Positions 44,257 to 52,943 of a stretch of 64,000 nucleotides of DNA are shown here, piece by piece; the stretch's first letter is position 1; every line of letters starts with the position of its first letter. The DNA is from Streptomyces sp. NRRL WC-3626. Lineage in GTDB: Bacteria > Actinomycetota > Actinomycetes > Streptomycetales > Streptomycetaceae. Made by a program: the position numbers and the translations under genes. The stretch lies in NCBI RefSeq assembly GCF_000718785.1, contig NZ_JOCA01000010.1:124001-188000 (forward strand), written 5' to 3'. Below the pieces are notes generated by a model. It did not search any database. It saw only the letters and a list, made by a program, of their open reading frames with translations, and was not told the origin of the DNA.

Positions 44257-44769
44257 ATGACTCACAGTATGCGCGCGGACACACACCCCACCGGTGACGG
44301 AACCTGGCGGGACACCGCCGCCCGCCACGCCCTGATCCCCCTGAGACTCTTCCTCGGCGTCACCTTCATCTACGCCGGCATCGACAAACTCACCGACAGC
44401 GCCTTCATGAAGGACTCCGGCGCAGGCTCGATCGGCGACATGATGCGCGCCGTCCGCGACTCCTCCGCCATCCCCGCCATGGTCGACATGGCCCTGGAGA
44501 ATCCCGTCGCCTTCGGCTACGCCATCGCGTTCGGTGAACTCGCCGTCGGCATCGGCGCCCTGCTCGGCCTGCTCACCCGCCTGGCCGCCCTCGGCGGAGC
44601 CCTGATCTCCCTCAGCCTCTGGCTGACCGTGAGTTGGGCCGCCGACCCCTACTACTACGGCAACGACCTCCCGTACCTGTTCTGCTGGGTACCCCTCGTG
44701 CTGGCCGGAGCGCCCCTCTGGTCACTGGACGCCCTGATCCGGAACCGGCGCGGCCGAGGGCGCTCCTAG
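44257..44769 (+). CDS. DoxX family membrane protein
   Basis: The 170-residue product has the DoxX pattern: ALIPLRLFLGVTFIYAGIDKL, then FGYAIAFGELAVGIGALLGLLTRLAALGGALI and a fourth hydrophobic segment near DLPYLFCWVPLVLAGAPLW. These four-TM proteins have been linked to oxidative stress and thiol or sulfur handling at the membrane. A second in-frame ATG (44269) exists. It stands alone. Confidence 0.88.
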   Translation: MTHSMRADTHPTGDGTWRDTAARHALIPLRLFLGVTFIYAGIDKLTDSAFMKDSGAGSIGDMMRAVRDSSAIPAMVDMALENPVAFGYAIAFGELAVGIGALLGLLTRLAALGGALISLSLWLTVSWAADPYYYGNDLPYLFCWVPLVLAGAPLWSLDALIRNRRGRGRS

Positions 44770-44953
44770 CGCTTCGACCAGCCAAAAAGAGAGGGCTTGA
44801 AGAAGGCCTGAAGAAGGCCCCCGACCGGCGAATCGGAGGCATGTCCGAGGCGAGTGCCGGCGACGGACAGGGCGCGATACAGCGTCGGCGGCGATCAGCG
44901 GCGAATGGCGTGGCTCGCCCCCCCCGGCGGCCGCCTCCGAAGGGCCGGTCTGC

Positions 44954-45616
44954 CTACGTCCGATCGGTGCAGAGCTGGGCGGTGAGGGCCGCGCAGGCCC
45001 ACTCCTGCCAGACCTCGGGGGGCCAGCCCCGGTCGCGGACGAAGATCAGGTACAGCTCTGGGCTGAGCAGCCCGTACAGCAGATCGGCGGCGCGGGCGGT
45101 ATCGACGTCGGGGCGGGCGTCGGGCTTGGAGGTCAGTGCCTTCGCCGCGGCGTGCTGGACGGTGTAGCGCGGGTCGGGGCCGGCGGGCCACTGCGCGGCG
45201 ATCTCCGGGTCCGTGGCCGCCGCCGCGGCGATCAGCGGCATGATCGGGGCGACACGGCCGAGGATGTCGCGCACGCCCCGCACATGAGCGCGCAGCTGCC
45301 CGGCCGCGGTGGGCTCGGCGCACGCGGCGCGGAACCAGTCGCGGTCCATCGTGGCGACCGGTTCGGCGTCGCCCGCGATGGACATGTCGACGACGTCCTT
45401 GAACAACGCGCGCTTGTTACGGAACACGAAGTACACGGTCTGAACGGCGACGCCGGCACGATCCGCAACCTCCTGAAGGCTCGTCGCTCCGTACCCCTGC
45501 GCGACGAACAGGTCCCGCGCCGCCGCGACGATCTTCTCGCGGGTGCGCCGCGAACGCTCGGCCCGCTTGTCGGGGCGCCTGACGTTCGGTCCCTCGGATC
45601 CCTTGACCTCATCCAT
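44954..45616 (-). CDS. TetR-family repressor
   Basis: The 220-residue product has a TetR HTH at about 19-66 (TREKIVAAARDLFVAQGYGA, QEVADRAGVAVQTVYFVFRN) and an effector domain rich in Ala. It is divergent from a methyltransferase gene, and the 63 bases between them contain the palindrome TAGAGT-TCG-ACTCTA and a further half-site. It therefore probably represses both genes. The ligand is unknown. Confidence 0.92.
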   Translation of the reverse strand: MDEVKGSEGPNVRRPDKRAERSRRTREKIVAAARDLFVAQGYGATSLQEVADRAGVAVQTVYFVFRNKRALFKDVVDMSIAGDAEPVATMDRDWFRAACAEPTAAGQLRAHVRGVRDILGRVAPIMPLIAAAAATDPEIAAQWPAGPDPRYTVQHAAAKALTSKPDARPDVDTARAADLLYGLLSPELYLIFVRDRGWPPEVWQEWACAALTAQLCTDRT

Positions 45617-45632
45617 GCCTGGAGTCTATATC

Positions 45633-45660
45633 TAGAGTCACTTACTAGAGTTCGACTCTA
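45633..45660. promoter_or_regulatory. Palindromic operator between the TetR and methyltransferase genes
   Basis: TAGAGT (45646-45651), TCG, ACTCTA (45655-45660) is a perfect inverted repeat. A third half-site TAGAGTC at 45633-45639 pairs with GACTCTA at 45654-45660, a larger repeat. The AT-rich site stands out from the surrounding DNA. Two TetR dimers could bind side by side, blocking both promoters. Confidence 0.75.
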
Positions 45661-45679
45661 ACTTCTTGGAGTGGTGGCG

Positions 45680-46306
45680 ATGAGCGGGACTCGGACGGCT
45701 GCGGAGCTCGACCAAGAGGCGTCTGTGCGCAGCGTGCTGGAGGACTTCTACCGGGACGGCAAGCCGCCGTGGGACAGCGGCGTCACGCCGCCCGAACTCG
45801 TGGCCCTGGTAGAGGGGCCCGGCGCGCTGATGCCGGGCCGGGTCCTCGAACTCGGCTGCGGCACCGGGACCAATGCCGTGTACCTGGCCCGGCACGGCTG
45901 GCGGGTGGCGGCCGTCGACCTGGTCGACCGCGCGGTCCGGCAGGCGAGGGAGAAGGCCGCCGAGGCCGGAGCGGACTGCACGGTGCTGTGCGGGGACGCC
46001 ACCCGACTCGACGAGGTGGGCGTGCCCGGCCCGTACGACCTGTTCTTCGACCTGAGCTGCTACTGCGGAATTCCACCGCACCGCCGCGACGCCTACGCGG
46101 CCGGTCTCACCAAGCGCGCCGCCCCCGGCGCACGATTGCTGATGTTCGGGTACGGGCCCGGGGCATTCGACGACTCGTGGTCCGGCGTCACCGCGGACGA
46201 ACTCGGCGCCAGGTTCGCCGGCTGGCGGCTGGCCGACGTGACGCCCGGCACGAACCCGGTACCGACGTTCTGGTTCACGCTGCAGCGCGCCGCCGACGCG
46301 GCGTGA
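45680..46306 (+). CDS. Class I SAM-dependent methyltransferase
   Basis: ATG 45680, 9 bases from GGAG, gives 208 residues; GTG 45671 is an alternative. The SAM motif VLELGCGTGTNAVYLA is followed by VAAVDLVDRAVRQA and the motif-II region VLCGDATRLDEVG. The pattern FYRDGKPPWDSGVTPPELV is typical of the thiopurine-methyltransferase-like subgroup. The acceptor is unknown. The TetR operator next door suggests it answers a small-molecule cue, as a detoxifying methyltransferase would. Confidence 0.88.
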   Translation: MSGTRTAAELDQEASVRSVLEDFYRDGKPPWDSGVTPPELVALVEGPGALMPGRVLELGCGTGTNAVYLARHGWRVAAVDLVDRAVRQAREKAAEAGADCTVLCGDATRLDEVGVPGPYDLFFDLSCYCGIPPHRRDAYAAGLTKRAAPGARLLMFGYGPGAFDDSWSGVTADELGARFAGWRLADVTPGTNPVPTFWFTLQRAADAA

Positions 46307-46368
46307 ACTCGGCGGGCTCCAGCACCGCGGCGCGGAGGAAGCCGGCCGGCGTGACCGGTATCGCCCGC

Positions 46369-46578
46369 TCAGGAAGCCGTCCGGCCCTTCCGCCGCCGTA
46401 TCAGCCCGGTCATCGATCCCACCGCCCCGGCCAGGCAGAGCCCGCCGGTGACCACCGGGATGACCACGAACCACGGGGTGTCCCAGAGCCCGCCCGCGTC
46501 CCCGGCGTAGATCCCCGCGGCGAGGACGATGAAGAAACCGGCGAGCAACCTGCCCGGCTGGAACTCATGATGCGGCAC
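46369..46578 (-). CDS. Small two-TM membrane protein
   Basis: The 69-residue product has two hydrophobic segments (LLAGFFIVLAAGIYAGDAGG and VVIPVVTGGLCLAGAVGSMTG) and a basic tail (LIRRRKGRTAS). Its start overlaps the end of the upstream PspC gene by 14 bases, so translation is coupled. It may be a small partner of the PspC/LiaF-like protein. Confidence 0.8.
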   Translation of the reverse strand: MPHHEFQPGRLLAGFFIVLAAGIYAGDAGGLWDTPWFVVIPVVTGGLCLAGAVGSMTGLIRRRKGRTAS

Positions 46579-47926
46579 GGCTCACCTCCGCCTGTCCGGC
46601 GCCGACCTGGAGTTCGAGGTCGAGCGTCCCCGCGTCCCCGGCGCCGGCCGGCGGCTTCAGGGTGACCTCCTTGTGCTTGCCCGGAGCCACGTCCACGTCC
46701 TTCTGCTTGTCGCCCGGCAACCGGATGTCGCCCACCCCCACGTCGATGCTCAGCCGCACGGTCACGTCCCGGGGCACGATCACGTGGATACGGCCCAGGC
46801 CCACGTCCGCCCGCGTCGAGAGGGTGTCGCCCTCGGGGATACGGAGCGCGGACAGATCCAGCTCGCCGTCGCCCGCGCCCAGGTCGTAGGTCGGGCGCAC
46901 CTGCGCGACCGAGGTGGGCCCCCAGGTCGTCTGCTTCCAGTCGGTGCCGATGTCCTTGGGCAGGGCGGCCGAACCGGCGAGCAGACCGGCCGTGAGGACG
47001 GCCAGGACGATCGACCCGGCCCCGGTGCGGCCGATGAAGGCGCTGACCGCGATGCCGAGACCGAAGACGGCGAGCGCGCAGGCGAGACCGGTCTGCAGAC
47101 TGGTGCCCAGGGGATGCGACTCCCACGTCAGACCGGTGCCGAGGCCGCCCGCGACCAGGGCGAGCAGGAATATCCGGCCGCCGATCCCGCCCCGCGGGCC
47201 GCGCGGGTGCGAGGGGCGGTGCGGCGGTGCGTACGCCTTCTCGCGGGCGCGGGAGGGGATGCCGAGGCCGATGTTGACGGCGGCGTCGATGTCCCGGTCG
47301 CGGGAGTCCCGCGGCCCCCACAGATAGCCCGTGCCGCCGAAGTGCGTACCGTCCTTGACGATGGGGTCGCGCCACCACGAGGGATAGGCGGAGGCCACCG
47401 GCGGTGCCTGCGGCTCCGGCGGGGCGTCGGCCACGGCCTGGGCGGCTATGTGGTCGGGACTGGGGGTGCCGCGCCGCCGCGACCAGTACCCGGCGCCGGC
47501 GAGCAGCAGGGACAGTATGACGGCGAAGCTCAGCACGCCGTCGTTGCTCAGCATGGTGAGGAAGACGCCGCAGCCGACCAGCGCGAACAGCACGGCCGTC
47601 AGGGTGTGGCCGTCGACCCGGCCGGTCAGCAGCCGGCGGATCTCGTTCTCGTCCTCCTCCTCGTACGGGACGAACAGCCAGGCGAAGCCGTAGAAGATCA
47701 GGCCGATGCCGCCGGTGGCGGACAGGACCGCGAGCGTGATCCGGAAGATCACCGGGTCCATGTCGCACTGCCGGCCGAGCCCCGCGCACACCCCGCCGAG
47801 CATCTGGTGCCGGCGGTCCCGCCGGAAACGCCCGCTGTCGTCGGCCGGCTCCGGTGGCAGGGCGGTCGCTCCCCCCGGGCCGGGGACGGGTTCCGGACCC
47901 GTCGCGGCGTGCTGGTGATCGGTCAT
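46565..47926 (-). CDS. PspC-domain protein with LiaF-like C-terminal domain
   Basis: The 453-residue product has a PspC domain at about 35-90 (RRHQMLGGVCAGLGRQCDMDP...WLFVP), several further TM segments, and a C-terminal beta domain of about 120 residues (YDLGAGDGELDLSALRIPEG, GLGRIHVIVPRDVTVRL) as in LiaF/DUF2154 proteins. LiaF acts with LiaS/LiaR-type kinases in the response to cell-wall antibiotics. The divergent gene encodes a PspC-kinase fusion and LuxR regulator, so the set looks like a Lia/Psp envelope-stress module. Confidence 0.88.
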   Translation of the reverse strand: MTDHQHAATGPEPVPGPGGATALPPEPADDSGRFRRDRRHQMLGGVCAGLGRQCDMDPVIFRITLAVLSATGGIGLIFYGFAWLFVPYEEEDENEIRRLLTGRVDGHTLTAVLFALVGCGVFLTMLSNDGVLSFAVILSLLLAGAGYWSRRRGTPSPDHIAAQAVADAPPEPQAPPVASAYPSWWRDPIVKDGTHFGGTGYLWGPRDSRDRDIDAAVNIGLGIPSRAREKAYAPPHRPSHPRGPRGGIGGRIFLLALVAGGLGTGLTWESHPLGTSLQTGLACALAVFGLGIAVSAFIGRTGAGSIVLAVLTAGLLAGSAALPKDIGTDWKQTTWGPTSVAQVRPTYDLGAGDGELDLSALRIPEGDTLSTRADVGLGRIHVIVPRDVTVRLSIDVGVGDIRLPGDKQKDVDVAPGKHKEVTLKPPAGAGDAGTLDLELQVGAGQAEVSRAAS

Positions 47927-47982
47927 GAGTCCATGGTGACGGCCGAGCCGCCGCCGCGGCAGTCGGTACGACCCTGGCCGGA

Positions 47983-48071
47983 CCCTGATATCGGCCCCCG
48001 AGGGGGACCGGGGGAGAGTTCGACGGGGGCGGGCCGGCGAGATCAGGGGAGTCTCCGGGGCGGACCCTGAT
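47983..48071. promoter_or_regulatory. ATCAGGG repeats in the PspC divergent gap
   Basis: CCCTGAT occurs at 47983-47989 and 48065-48071 and its complement ATCAGGG at 48042-48048. The last two make an inverted repeat with a 16-base spacer, ATCAGGG-N16-CCCTGAT. Two sites lie inside GGACCCTGAT direct repeats. The position between the PspC/LiaF-like gene and the kinase-regulator operon suits autoregulation by the LuxR regulator. Confidence 0.5.
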
Positions 48072-48105
48072 GCTCCCGCAACCCCGGCGTGTGACCATCA
48101 TTGGC

Positions 48106-49398
48106 ATGTCGGAAGCCGCAGCAGCGCCAGTCGCCGAGCCGAGGCCACCGCGCAAGCTCTACCGCAGCAGTGACGGACGCTGGCTCGGTGGTGTGGCGCG
48201 GGGCCTCGCCGGACATCTCGGGCTGCCCGTGGTCTGGGTGCGGCTCGCCTTCGTCGGCCTGTTCACGGCGGACGGACTCGGCGCCCTGCTGTACGCGGCG
48301 TTCTGGTTCTTCGTACCGCTGGGCGTCGGCGGTGTGGACGCGCAGAAGCCGCCCTCGCTGGTGACCACGGAGACCTCGCCGGACGGCCGGCGCAGACTCG
48401 TCACCCGCCGCCCGGACAAGGGCCAGATAGTCGCCCTGCTGCTCATGGTCGTGGTGGCCATGGTCTTCGTGGGCAATGTGAACCTGACCAACGGGGCGAA
48501 GGTCTACCTCTGGCCGACCGTGCTCGTCGCCGCGGGCGTCGCCCTGGTCTGGCGGCAGGCGGACAACGCACGCCGGGCCCACTGGATGGAGGTCGGCCGC
48601 CGCCGGCGCACGATGACCCTGGTGCGGGCGGCCGCCGGTGTGCTGCTGGTGACGGCTGGCGCCTCCGGCATCTTCGTCCTGCGCGGCTCCGGCAGCCATC
48701 TCGGCTCGGTGCTCCAGGCGGCCCTCGCGGTCCTCGTCGGGATAACACTGCTCGCCGGCCCCTACCTCGTGCGCATGACCCAGGACCTCTCCGAGGAGCG
48801 CCTGATGCGCATCCGCGCCCAGGAGCGCGCGGAGGTCGCCGCCCATGTCCACGACTCGGTGCTGCACACCCTGACCCTGATCCAGCGCAACGCGGACAAC
48901 GCGGGCGAGGTGCGCCGCCTGGCCCGCGCCCAGGAGCGCGACCTGCGCGCCTGGCTCTACAAACCGGAGGGCAACGGCAAGGACGAGGACGACGAACCCA
49001 CCACCCTCGCCGAGGCCGTGAAGCGCAACGCGGCCGAGGTGGAGGACAAGCACGGCGTCCCCCTCGAGGTCGTGGTCGTCGGCGACTGCCCGCTCGACGA
49101 GAGAATCGGGGCACAGATGCAGGCCGCACGCGAAGCGATGGTCAACGCCGCCAAGTACGGTGGCGAGGGAGGCGCGGTGCAGGTCTTCGCCGAAGTCGAG
49201 GGGAAGACGGTCTTCGTGTCCGTCCGGGACCGCGGCCCCGGCTTCGACCTGGACTCGATACCCGCCGACCGCATGGGCGTCAGAGAATCGATCATCGGCC
49301 GCATGGAGCGCAACGGCGGCACGGCGCGGCTGCGCGCGGTGCCGGACGGCGGCACGGAGGTCGAGCTGGAGATGGAGAGGGCGGAGAAGACGTCATGA
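48106..49398 (+). CDS. PspC-domain sensor histidine kinase
   Basis: ATG 48106 (MSEAAAAPVAEP) is preferred to 48070 and gives 430 residues. A PspC domain (about 20-72: RSSDGRWLGGVARGLAGHLG...FWFFVP) is fused to a membrane region with about four TM segments and a kinase with an unusual phospho-acceptor motif (EVAAHVHDSVLHTLTLI). The HATPase domain has EAMVNAAKYGG and DRGPGFD. It overlaps the regulator gene by ATGA. The fused PspC suggests it senses membrane stress directly. Confidence 0.9.
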   Translation: MSEAAAAPVAEPRPPRKLYRSSDGRWLGGVARGLAGHLGLPVVWVRLAFVGLFTADGLGALLYAAFWFFVPLGVGGVDAQKPPSLVTTETSPDGRRRLVTRRPDKGQIVALLLMVVVAMVFVGNVNLTNGAKVYLWPTVLVAAGVALVWRQADNARRAHWMEVGRRRRTMTLVRAAAGVLLVTAGASGIFVLRGSGSHLGSVLQAALAVLVGITLLAGPYLVRMTQDLSEERLMRIRAQERAEVAAHVHDSVLHTLTLIQRNADNAGEVRRLARAQERDLRAWLYKPEGNGKDEDDEPTTLAEAVKRNAAEVEDKHGVPLEVVVVGDCPLDERIGAQMQAAREAMVNAAKYGGEGGAVQVFAEVEGKTVFVSVRDRGPGFDLDSIPADRMGVRESIIGRMERNGGTARLRAVPDGGTEVELEMERAEKTS

Positions 49399-50108
49399 GT
49401 GAGCCGACCGAGGCGAACGGAACGACGGGACCGGCGGAGGGCGCCGGGCGTCATGTGCGGGTCGTCCTCGTCGACGACCACCGCATGTTCCGTACGGGAG
49501 TCCAGGCCGAGATCGGGCAGACCGAGCAGACGGGCGTCGAGGTGGTCGGGGAGGCCGCCGACGTCGACCAGGCGGTCACGGTCATCACCGCGACCCGGCC
49601 CGAGGTGGTCCTGCTCGACGTACACCTGCCCGGCGGCGGCGGCGTGGAAGTGCTGCGCCGTTGCGCCCCGTTGATGGCCGACGCCGAACAGCCGGTGCGT
49701 TTCCTCGCCCTGTCCGTGTCGGACGCGGCGGAGGACGTCATCGGGGTGATCCGGGGCGGCGCGCGCGGCTACGTCACCAAGACGATCACGGGCACGGATC
49801 TGGTCGACTCGATCTTCCGGGTCCAAGAGGGCGACGCGGTCTTCTCCCCGCGGCTGGCCGGCTTCGTCCTGGACGCTTTCGCCTCCACCGACGCCCCGCC
49901 GGTCGACGAGGACCTCGACCGGCTCACCCAGCGCGAGCGGGAGGTCCTGCGCCTGATCGCCCGCGGCTACGCCTACAAGGAGATCGCCAAGCAGCTGTTC
50001 ATCTCGGTGAAGACGGTCGAGTCCCATGTCTCGGCGGTCCTGCGGAAACTCCAGCTCTCCAACCGCCACGAACTGACCCGCTGGGCGACGGCACGCCGGC
50101 TGGTCTGA
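49395..50108 (+). CDS. LuxR-type response regulator of the PspC kinase
   Basis: The 237-residue product has a receiver with D29/D30 (VVLVDDHRMF) and phospho-acceptor in EVVLLDVHLPGGGG. The LuxR HTH occupies about 172-230 (LTQREREVLRLIARGYAYKEIAKQLFIS). It is translationally coupled to the kinase. By analogy with LiaR it may activate the divergent PspC/LiaF-like gene. Confidence 0.93.
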   Translation: MSEPTEANGTTGPAEGAGRHVRVVLVDDHRMFRTGVQAEIGQTEQTGVEVVGEAADVDQAVTVITATRPEVVLLDVHLPGGGGVEVLRRCAPLMADAEQPVRFLALSVSDAAEDVIGVIRGGARGYVTKTITGTDLVDSIFRVQEGDAVFSPRLAGFVLDAFASTDAPPVDEDLDRLTQREREVLRLIARGYAYKEIAKQLFISVKTVESHVSAVLRKLQLSNRHELTRWATARRLV

Positions 50109-50119
50109 GCGGCGGGCCG

Positions 50120-51148
50120 TCACACCACGCGTGTCGCCCCCGCGAACGGCATCTCGTCGATGGGGGCCACGCGGACCGGGGCCGAGGGGTTCGGGGCGTG
50201 GATCATGCGGCCGTCGCCGATGTAGAGGCCCACGTGGGTGATGCCCGGATAGAAGAAGACGAGGTCGCCGGGGAGGAGTTCGGAGCGGGGGACACGGCGG
50301 CCGGAGTCGATCTGGGCGTAGGTCGTGCGGGGCACGGAGACACCGGCGGAGCGGTACGCGGCCTGGACGAGGCCCGAGCAGTCGAAGGCGTCCGGGCCGG
50401 TCGCACCCCAGACATAGGGGCTGCCGAGCTTGCCGCGGACGTAGGAGACGGCCTGCGCCGCGCGGGGGCTCGGAGCGGTCTGGGAGGTGGCGGCTTCCCC
50501 CACGTCCGTGGAGGGGCCGCCGGTGAACGCCGCGCGCTGCCCGGACGTCAGCCCGGACAGCAGCCGGCGGGCCTCGGTCAGCTTGCCGTTGACCGTCTTC
50601 CTGTGCCGCCTCAGCTCGGCCCGGCGGGACGTCAGCTCCTTCACCTCGACGCGTGCCGCGCCGCGCAACTGCTCGATCTCCCGGAGCTGTTCGCGTACGC
50701 GCCCCACCTCCGCCTGCCGGCGGGTGCCCGCGCGTTCGACGAGTGCGGCGCCCTCCAGATAGCCGTCCGGGTCCTCGGAGAGGGCGAGCCGCAAGGCAGG
50801 GTCCAGGCCGCCGGTGCGGTACTGCGCGGCGGCGACCGTGCCCAGCGCGTCCCGCGCGGAGTTGAGCCGTTCCCTTCTGCGGGCCGCCTCGTCCTGCAGC
50901 GCGCTCAGCCGCCGCTGGGCGGAGTCGGCCTTCTCCCTGGCGCCGTTGTACTTCTCGGTGGCGGCCTCCGCCTCCCGGTAGAGCCGGTTCACATCGGCCG
51001 CGACCGTGTCCGGTGCCGGCCGTGGCGCGGCGAGCGCCGTCCCGCCGAGGCCGGTCGCGGCGGTCGCGCCGGCGAGGGCGATGGCGGCCGCCGTACGGGC
51101 GGGGCCTGTGCCCGCCGTGCGCTGCCGGGTCCTGCGGTGCGCTGCCAC
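50120..51148 (-). CDS. Secreted NlpC/P60 peptidoglycan endopeptidase with coiled coil
   Basis: GTG 51148, 342 residues. A signal peptide (about 1-41, ending TALAAP) is followed by a long coiled-coil region (about 50-200), a linker and a C-terminal NlpC/P60 domain with Cys257 (DAFDCSGL), His305 and His317. It should cleave peptide stems of peptidoglycan, as RipA-like proteins do. The paralogue at 52944 has the same architecture; only that one has a c-di-AMP riboswitch. Confidence 0.92.
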   Translation of the reverse strand: MAAHRRTRQRTAGTGPARTAAAIALAGATAATGLGGTALAAPRPAPDTVAADVNRLYREAEAATEKYNGAREKADSAQRRLSALQDEAARRRERLNSARDALGTVAAAQYRTGGLDPALRLALSEDPDGYLEGAALVERAGTRRQAEVGRVREQLREIEQLRGAARVEVKELTSRRAELRRHRKTVNGKLTEARRLLSGLTSGQRAAFTGGPSTDVGEAATSQTAPSPRAAQAVSYVRGKLGSPYVWGATGPDAFDCSGLVQAAYRSAGVSVPRTTYAQIDSGRRVPRSELLPGDLVFFYPGITHVGLYIGDGRMIHAPNPSAPVRVAPIDEMPFAGATRVV

Positions 51149-51475
51149 GTCACTCCTGTCCGCGTCCGGCGAGCGGTCCGGCGGCGGGGGTGCACAGGGG
51201 GAGCGGTCCGCCGCCGGACCCTTTCTCGGCGGTGTGTCCGGCTGCCACCCCTGGCCGGGGCGGCGGTGGAGAGCCGGTCACCTGGGGCAGGACGCTAGGG
51301 CCGGCCGCGCCACCCCCGTGACGGGTTGTGCGGAAGTGACGTGAGCGGACCGCCGAGTGACCGTAAGTGAGAGAAATCACGCCGCGTTCACTCAGGGTGA
51401 TGATCGATATGCCGGAGGAGCGCCGGACGAGGGCGCCGGAGTGGTACGAGGCGGCCATGGCTAGGCTCCGGCCTC
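51149..51475. other. Intergenic region without identified gene
   Basis: I checked both strands of this 327-base gap. No ydaO-type riboswitch motif (GGGTGAA core) is present ahead of the NlpC gene at 51148, unlike its paralogue. Inverted GCGGTCCGGCGG / CCGCCGCCGGAC pieces give a weak hairpin near 51172-51220. The right end includes a TAGGCT hexamer 9 bases before the gene at 51476, which may be a -10 box. Confidence 0.5.
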
Positions 51476-51829
51476 ATGGACGTACTCATCCACCTCTTCG
51501 TCGGTCTGCACATCATCGGCATCGCGTCGCTCCTCGGCGGCTTCCTCACCCAGATGAAGGCGATGGGCCAGGGCACCGCCCGGTTCGTCCCCGCGATGCT
51601 GCACGGCGCGCTGACGATGCTGGTCACCGGTGTGGTCCTGGTCGGGCTCCACCAGGCGGAGGACCACTCCGTCGACAACATCAAGATCGGCGTGAAGCTG
51701 GCCCTGCTGATCGTGATCCTCGGACTGGTCTACGTGAAGCGGGACGACGAGAAGGTGGACAAGGGCCTGTTCGGTCTGGTGGGGCTGCTGACCACGGCGA
51801 ACATCTTCATCGCCGTGCTGTGGACCTGA
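51476..51829 (+). CDS. Small membrane protein, four TM segments
   Basis: ATG 51476, 117 residues. The segments start HLFVGLHIIGIASLLGGFL, MLHGALTMLVTGVVLVGL, VKLALLIVILGLVYVK and LFGLVGLLTTANIFIAVLW. The pattern is a compact integral membrane protein, but I assign no function. The last 23 bases overlap the end of the convergent transporter gene. Confidence 0.8.
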   Translation: MDVLIHLFVGLHIIGIASLLGGFLTQMKAMGQGTARFVPAMLHGALTMLVTGVVLVGLHQAEDHSVDNIKIGVKLALLIVILGLVYVKRDDEKVDKGLFGLVGLLTTANIFIAVLWT

Positions 51830-52814
51830 TCTCCCGCTCCACGGGGTCGGACGTGACCGCGGTCCGCGCGGAGGCGACCGCCCCGGCGGCGACCGCCAGC
51901 CAGGCCGCGACCGCCACCCACATCAGCACTCGCCCCAGGCCCTCGAGCCAGGGGACGCCGACGGCGGTGGACGCGGACAGCGCGGCCGCCGCCGTCATCC
52001 CCAGCGGGAACACGGTCGCCCAGCGCCGCGTGTCGTAGGACAGCCGGGGCCGCAGGATCTCGGCGGCCGTCAGCACCGCGTACCAGGCCAGGTCGAGCAC
52101 CAGCAGGACGCCGGTGGTGAGGCGCAGGACGGCGGAGCCGTCGTCGTTCCAGAGGTACAGCGCCCCGCCGTCGGCGGCGAGCAGTTTCGACCCGGCGAGC
52201 GAGGAGATGGCGACCGCGCCGCCCGCGACCCACTGATCGCCCGGCCCTACGGTCACCTGGCGCGGGTCGAAGCGGAACAGGGCGAGACCGTAGAGCACCA
52301 GACCGAGCCAGAACAGCGTCAGCGCCACATGCGCGAGCCAGTCCGCCGACTCGGACCGCGCCAGCGTGGCACCCAGCACGGCGAGCCCCTGGGTGGCCAC
52401 ACAGCACAGGAACACGGCTCCCGGCATGCGCGGCCGCCATCGCCGTACGACCAGGACGAGCAGCGTCGGCCAGCACACCGTGGCCACCGCGAGCAGTGCC
52501 CAGGCCAGGGCGTTTTCTCCGAGCGAGGCCACGCGTGTGCCCAGCACGGTCGTCGCCGCGACGGCGGTGAGCGCGCCCGGCGTCTGGGCCTCCGCCAGCC
52601 ACCGCTCGCGCTCCCGTGCCAGCCGGAGCACGAACTCCGCCGCCAGCCCCAGCCAGGCGGCACAGGCCGGCACGAGCGCGATCAGGGAGAGGGTCTCGTA
52701 CCCCGCCAGATGCAGGGCGACCGACACGATGCCGGTCGCCATGACCGCGGCGCCCGCCGCCGGAGAGCGCTGCGCCCACCAGGCACGGAACGGGTACGGC
52801 GACGGGGCGGGCAT
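51807..52814 (-). CDS. TDT-family (tellurite-resistance/C4-dicarboxylate/SLAC1) transporter
   Basis: The 335-residue product has about ten TM segments. The ATGIVSVALHLAGY start and the overall pattern suggest the TDT family of anion channels or exporters (TehA, Mae1, SLAC1). The substrate is unknown. It ends inside the 3' end of the convergent small membrane-protein gene. Confidence 0.75.
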   Translation of the reverse strand: MPAPSPYPFRAWWAQRSPAAGAAVMATGIVSVALHLAGYETLSLIALVPACAAWLGLAAEFVLRLARERERWLAEAQTPGALTAVAATTVLGTRVASLGENALAWALLAVATVCWPTLLVLVVRRWRPRMPGAVFLCCVATQGLAVLGATLARSESADWLAHVALTLFWLGLVLYGLALFRFDPRQVTVGPGDQWVAGGAVAISSLAGSKLLAADGGALYLWNDDGSAVLRLTTGVLLVLDLAWYAVLTAAEILRPRLSYDTRRWATVFPLGMTAAAALSASTAVGVPWLEGLGRVLMWVAVAAWLAVAAGAVASARTAVTSDPVEREIRSTARR

Positions 52815-52943
52815 GGTCCGATGCTAGGCCTGTCCGGCGGATCATGCCGGAGACGCGAACGGCGAGGGTGCCGCCCGTTTCCTCCGGGCCGATCCGCCGG
52901 CCGGGGACCGAAGACCCCGCCCGGCCGTGCGCCGCCGAACGTG

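Noticed and set aside
51149..51475. Possible second c-di-AMP riboswitch before the NlpC gene at 51148
   Set aside because: The GGGTGAA and CCGAACCCGACAGCTAACC core pieces are absent.
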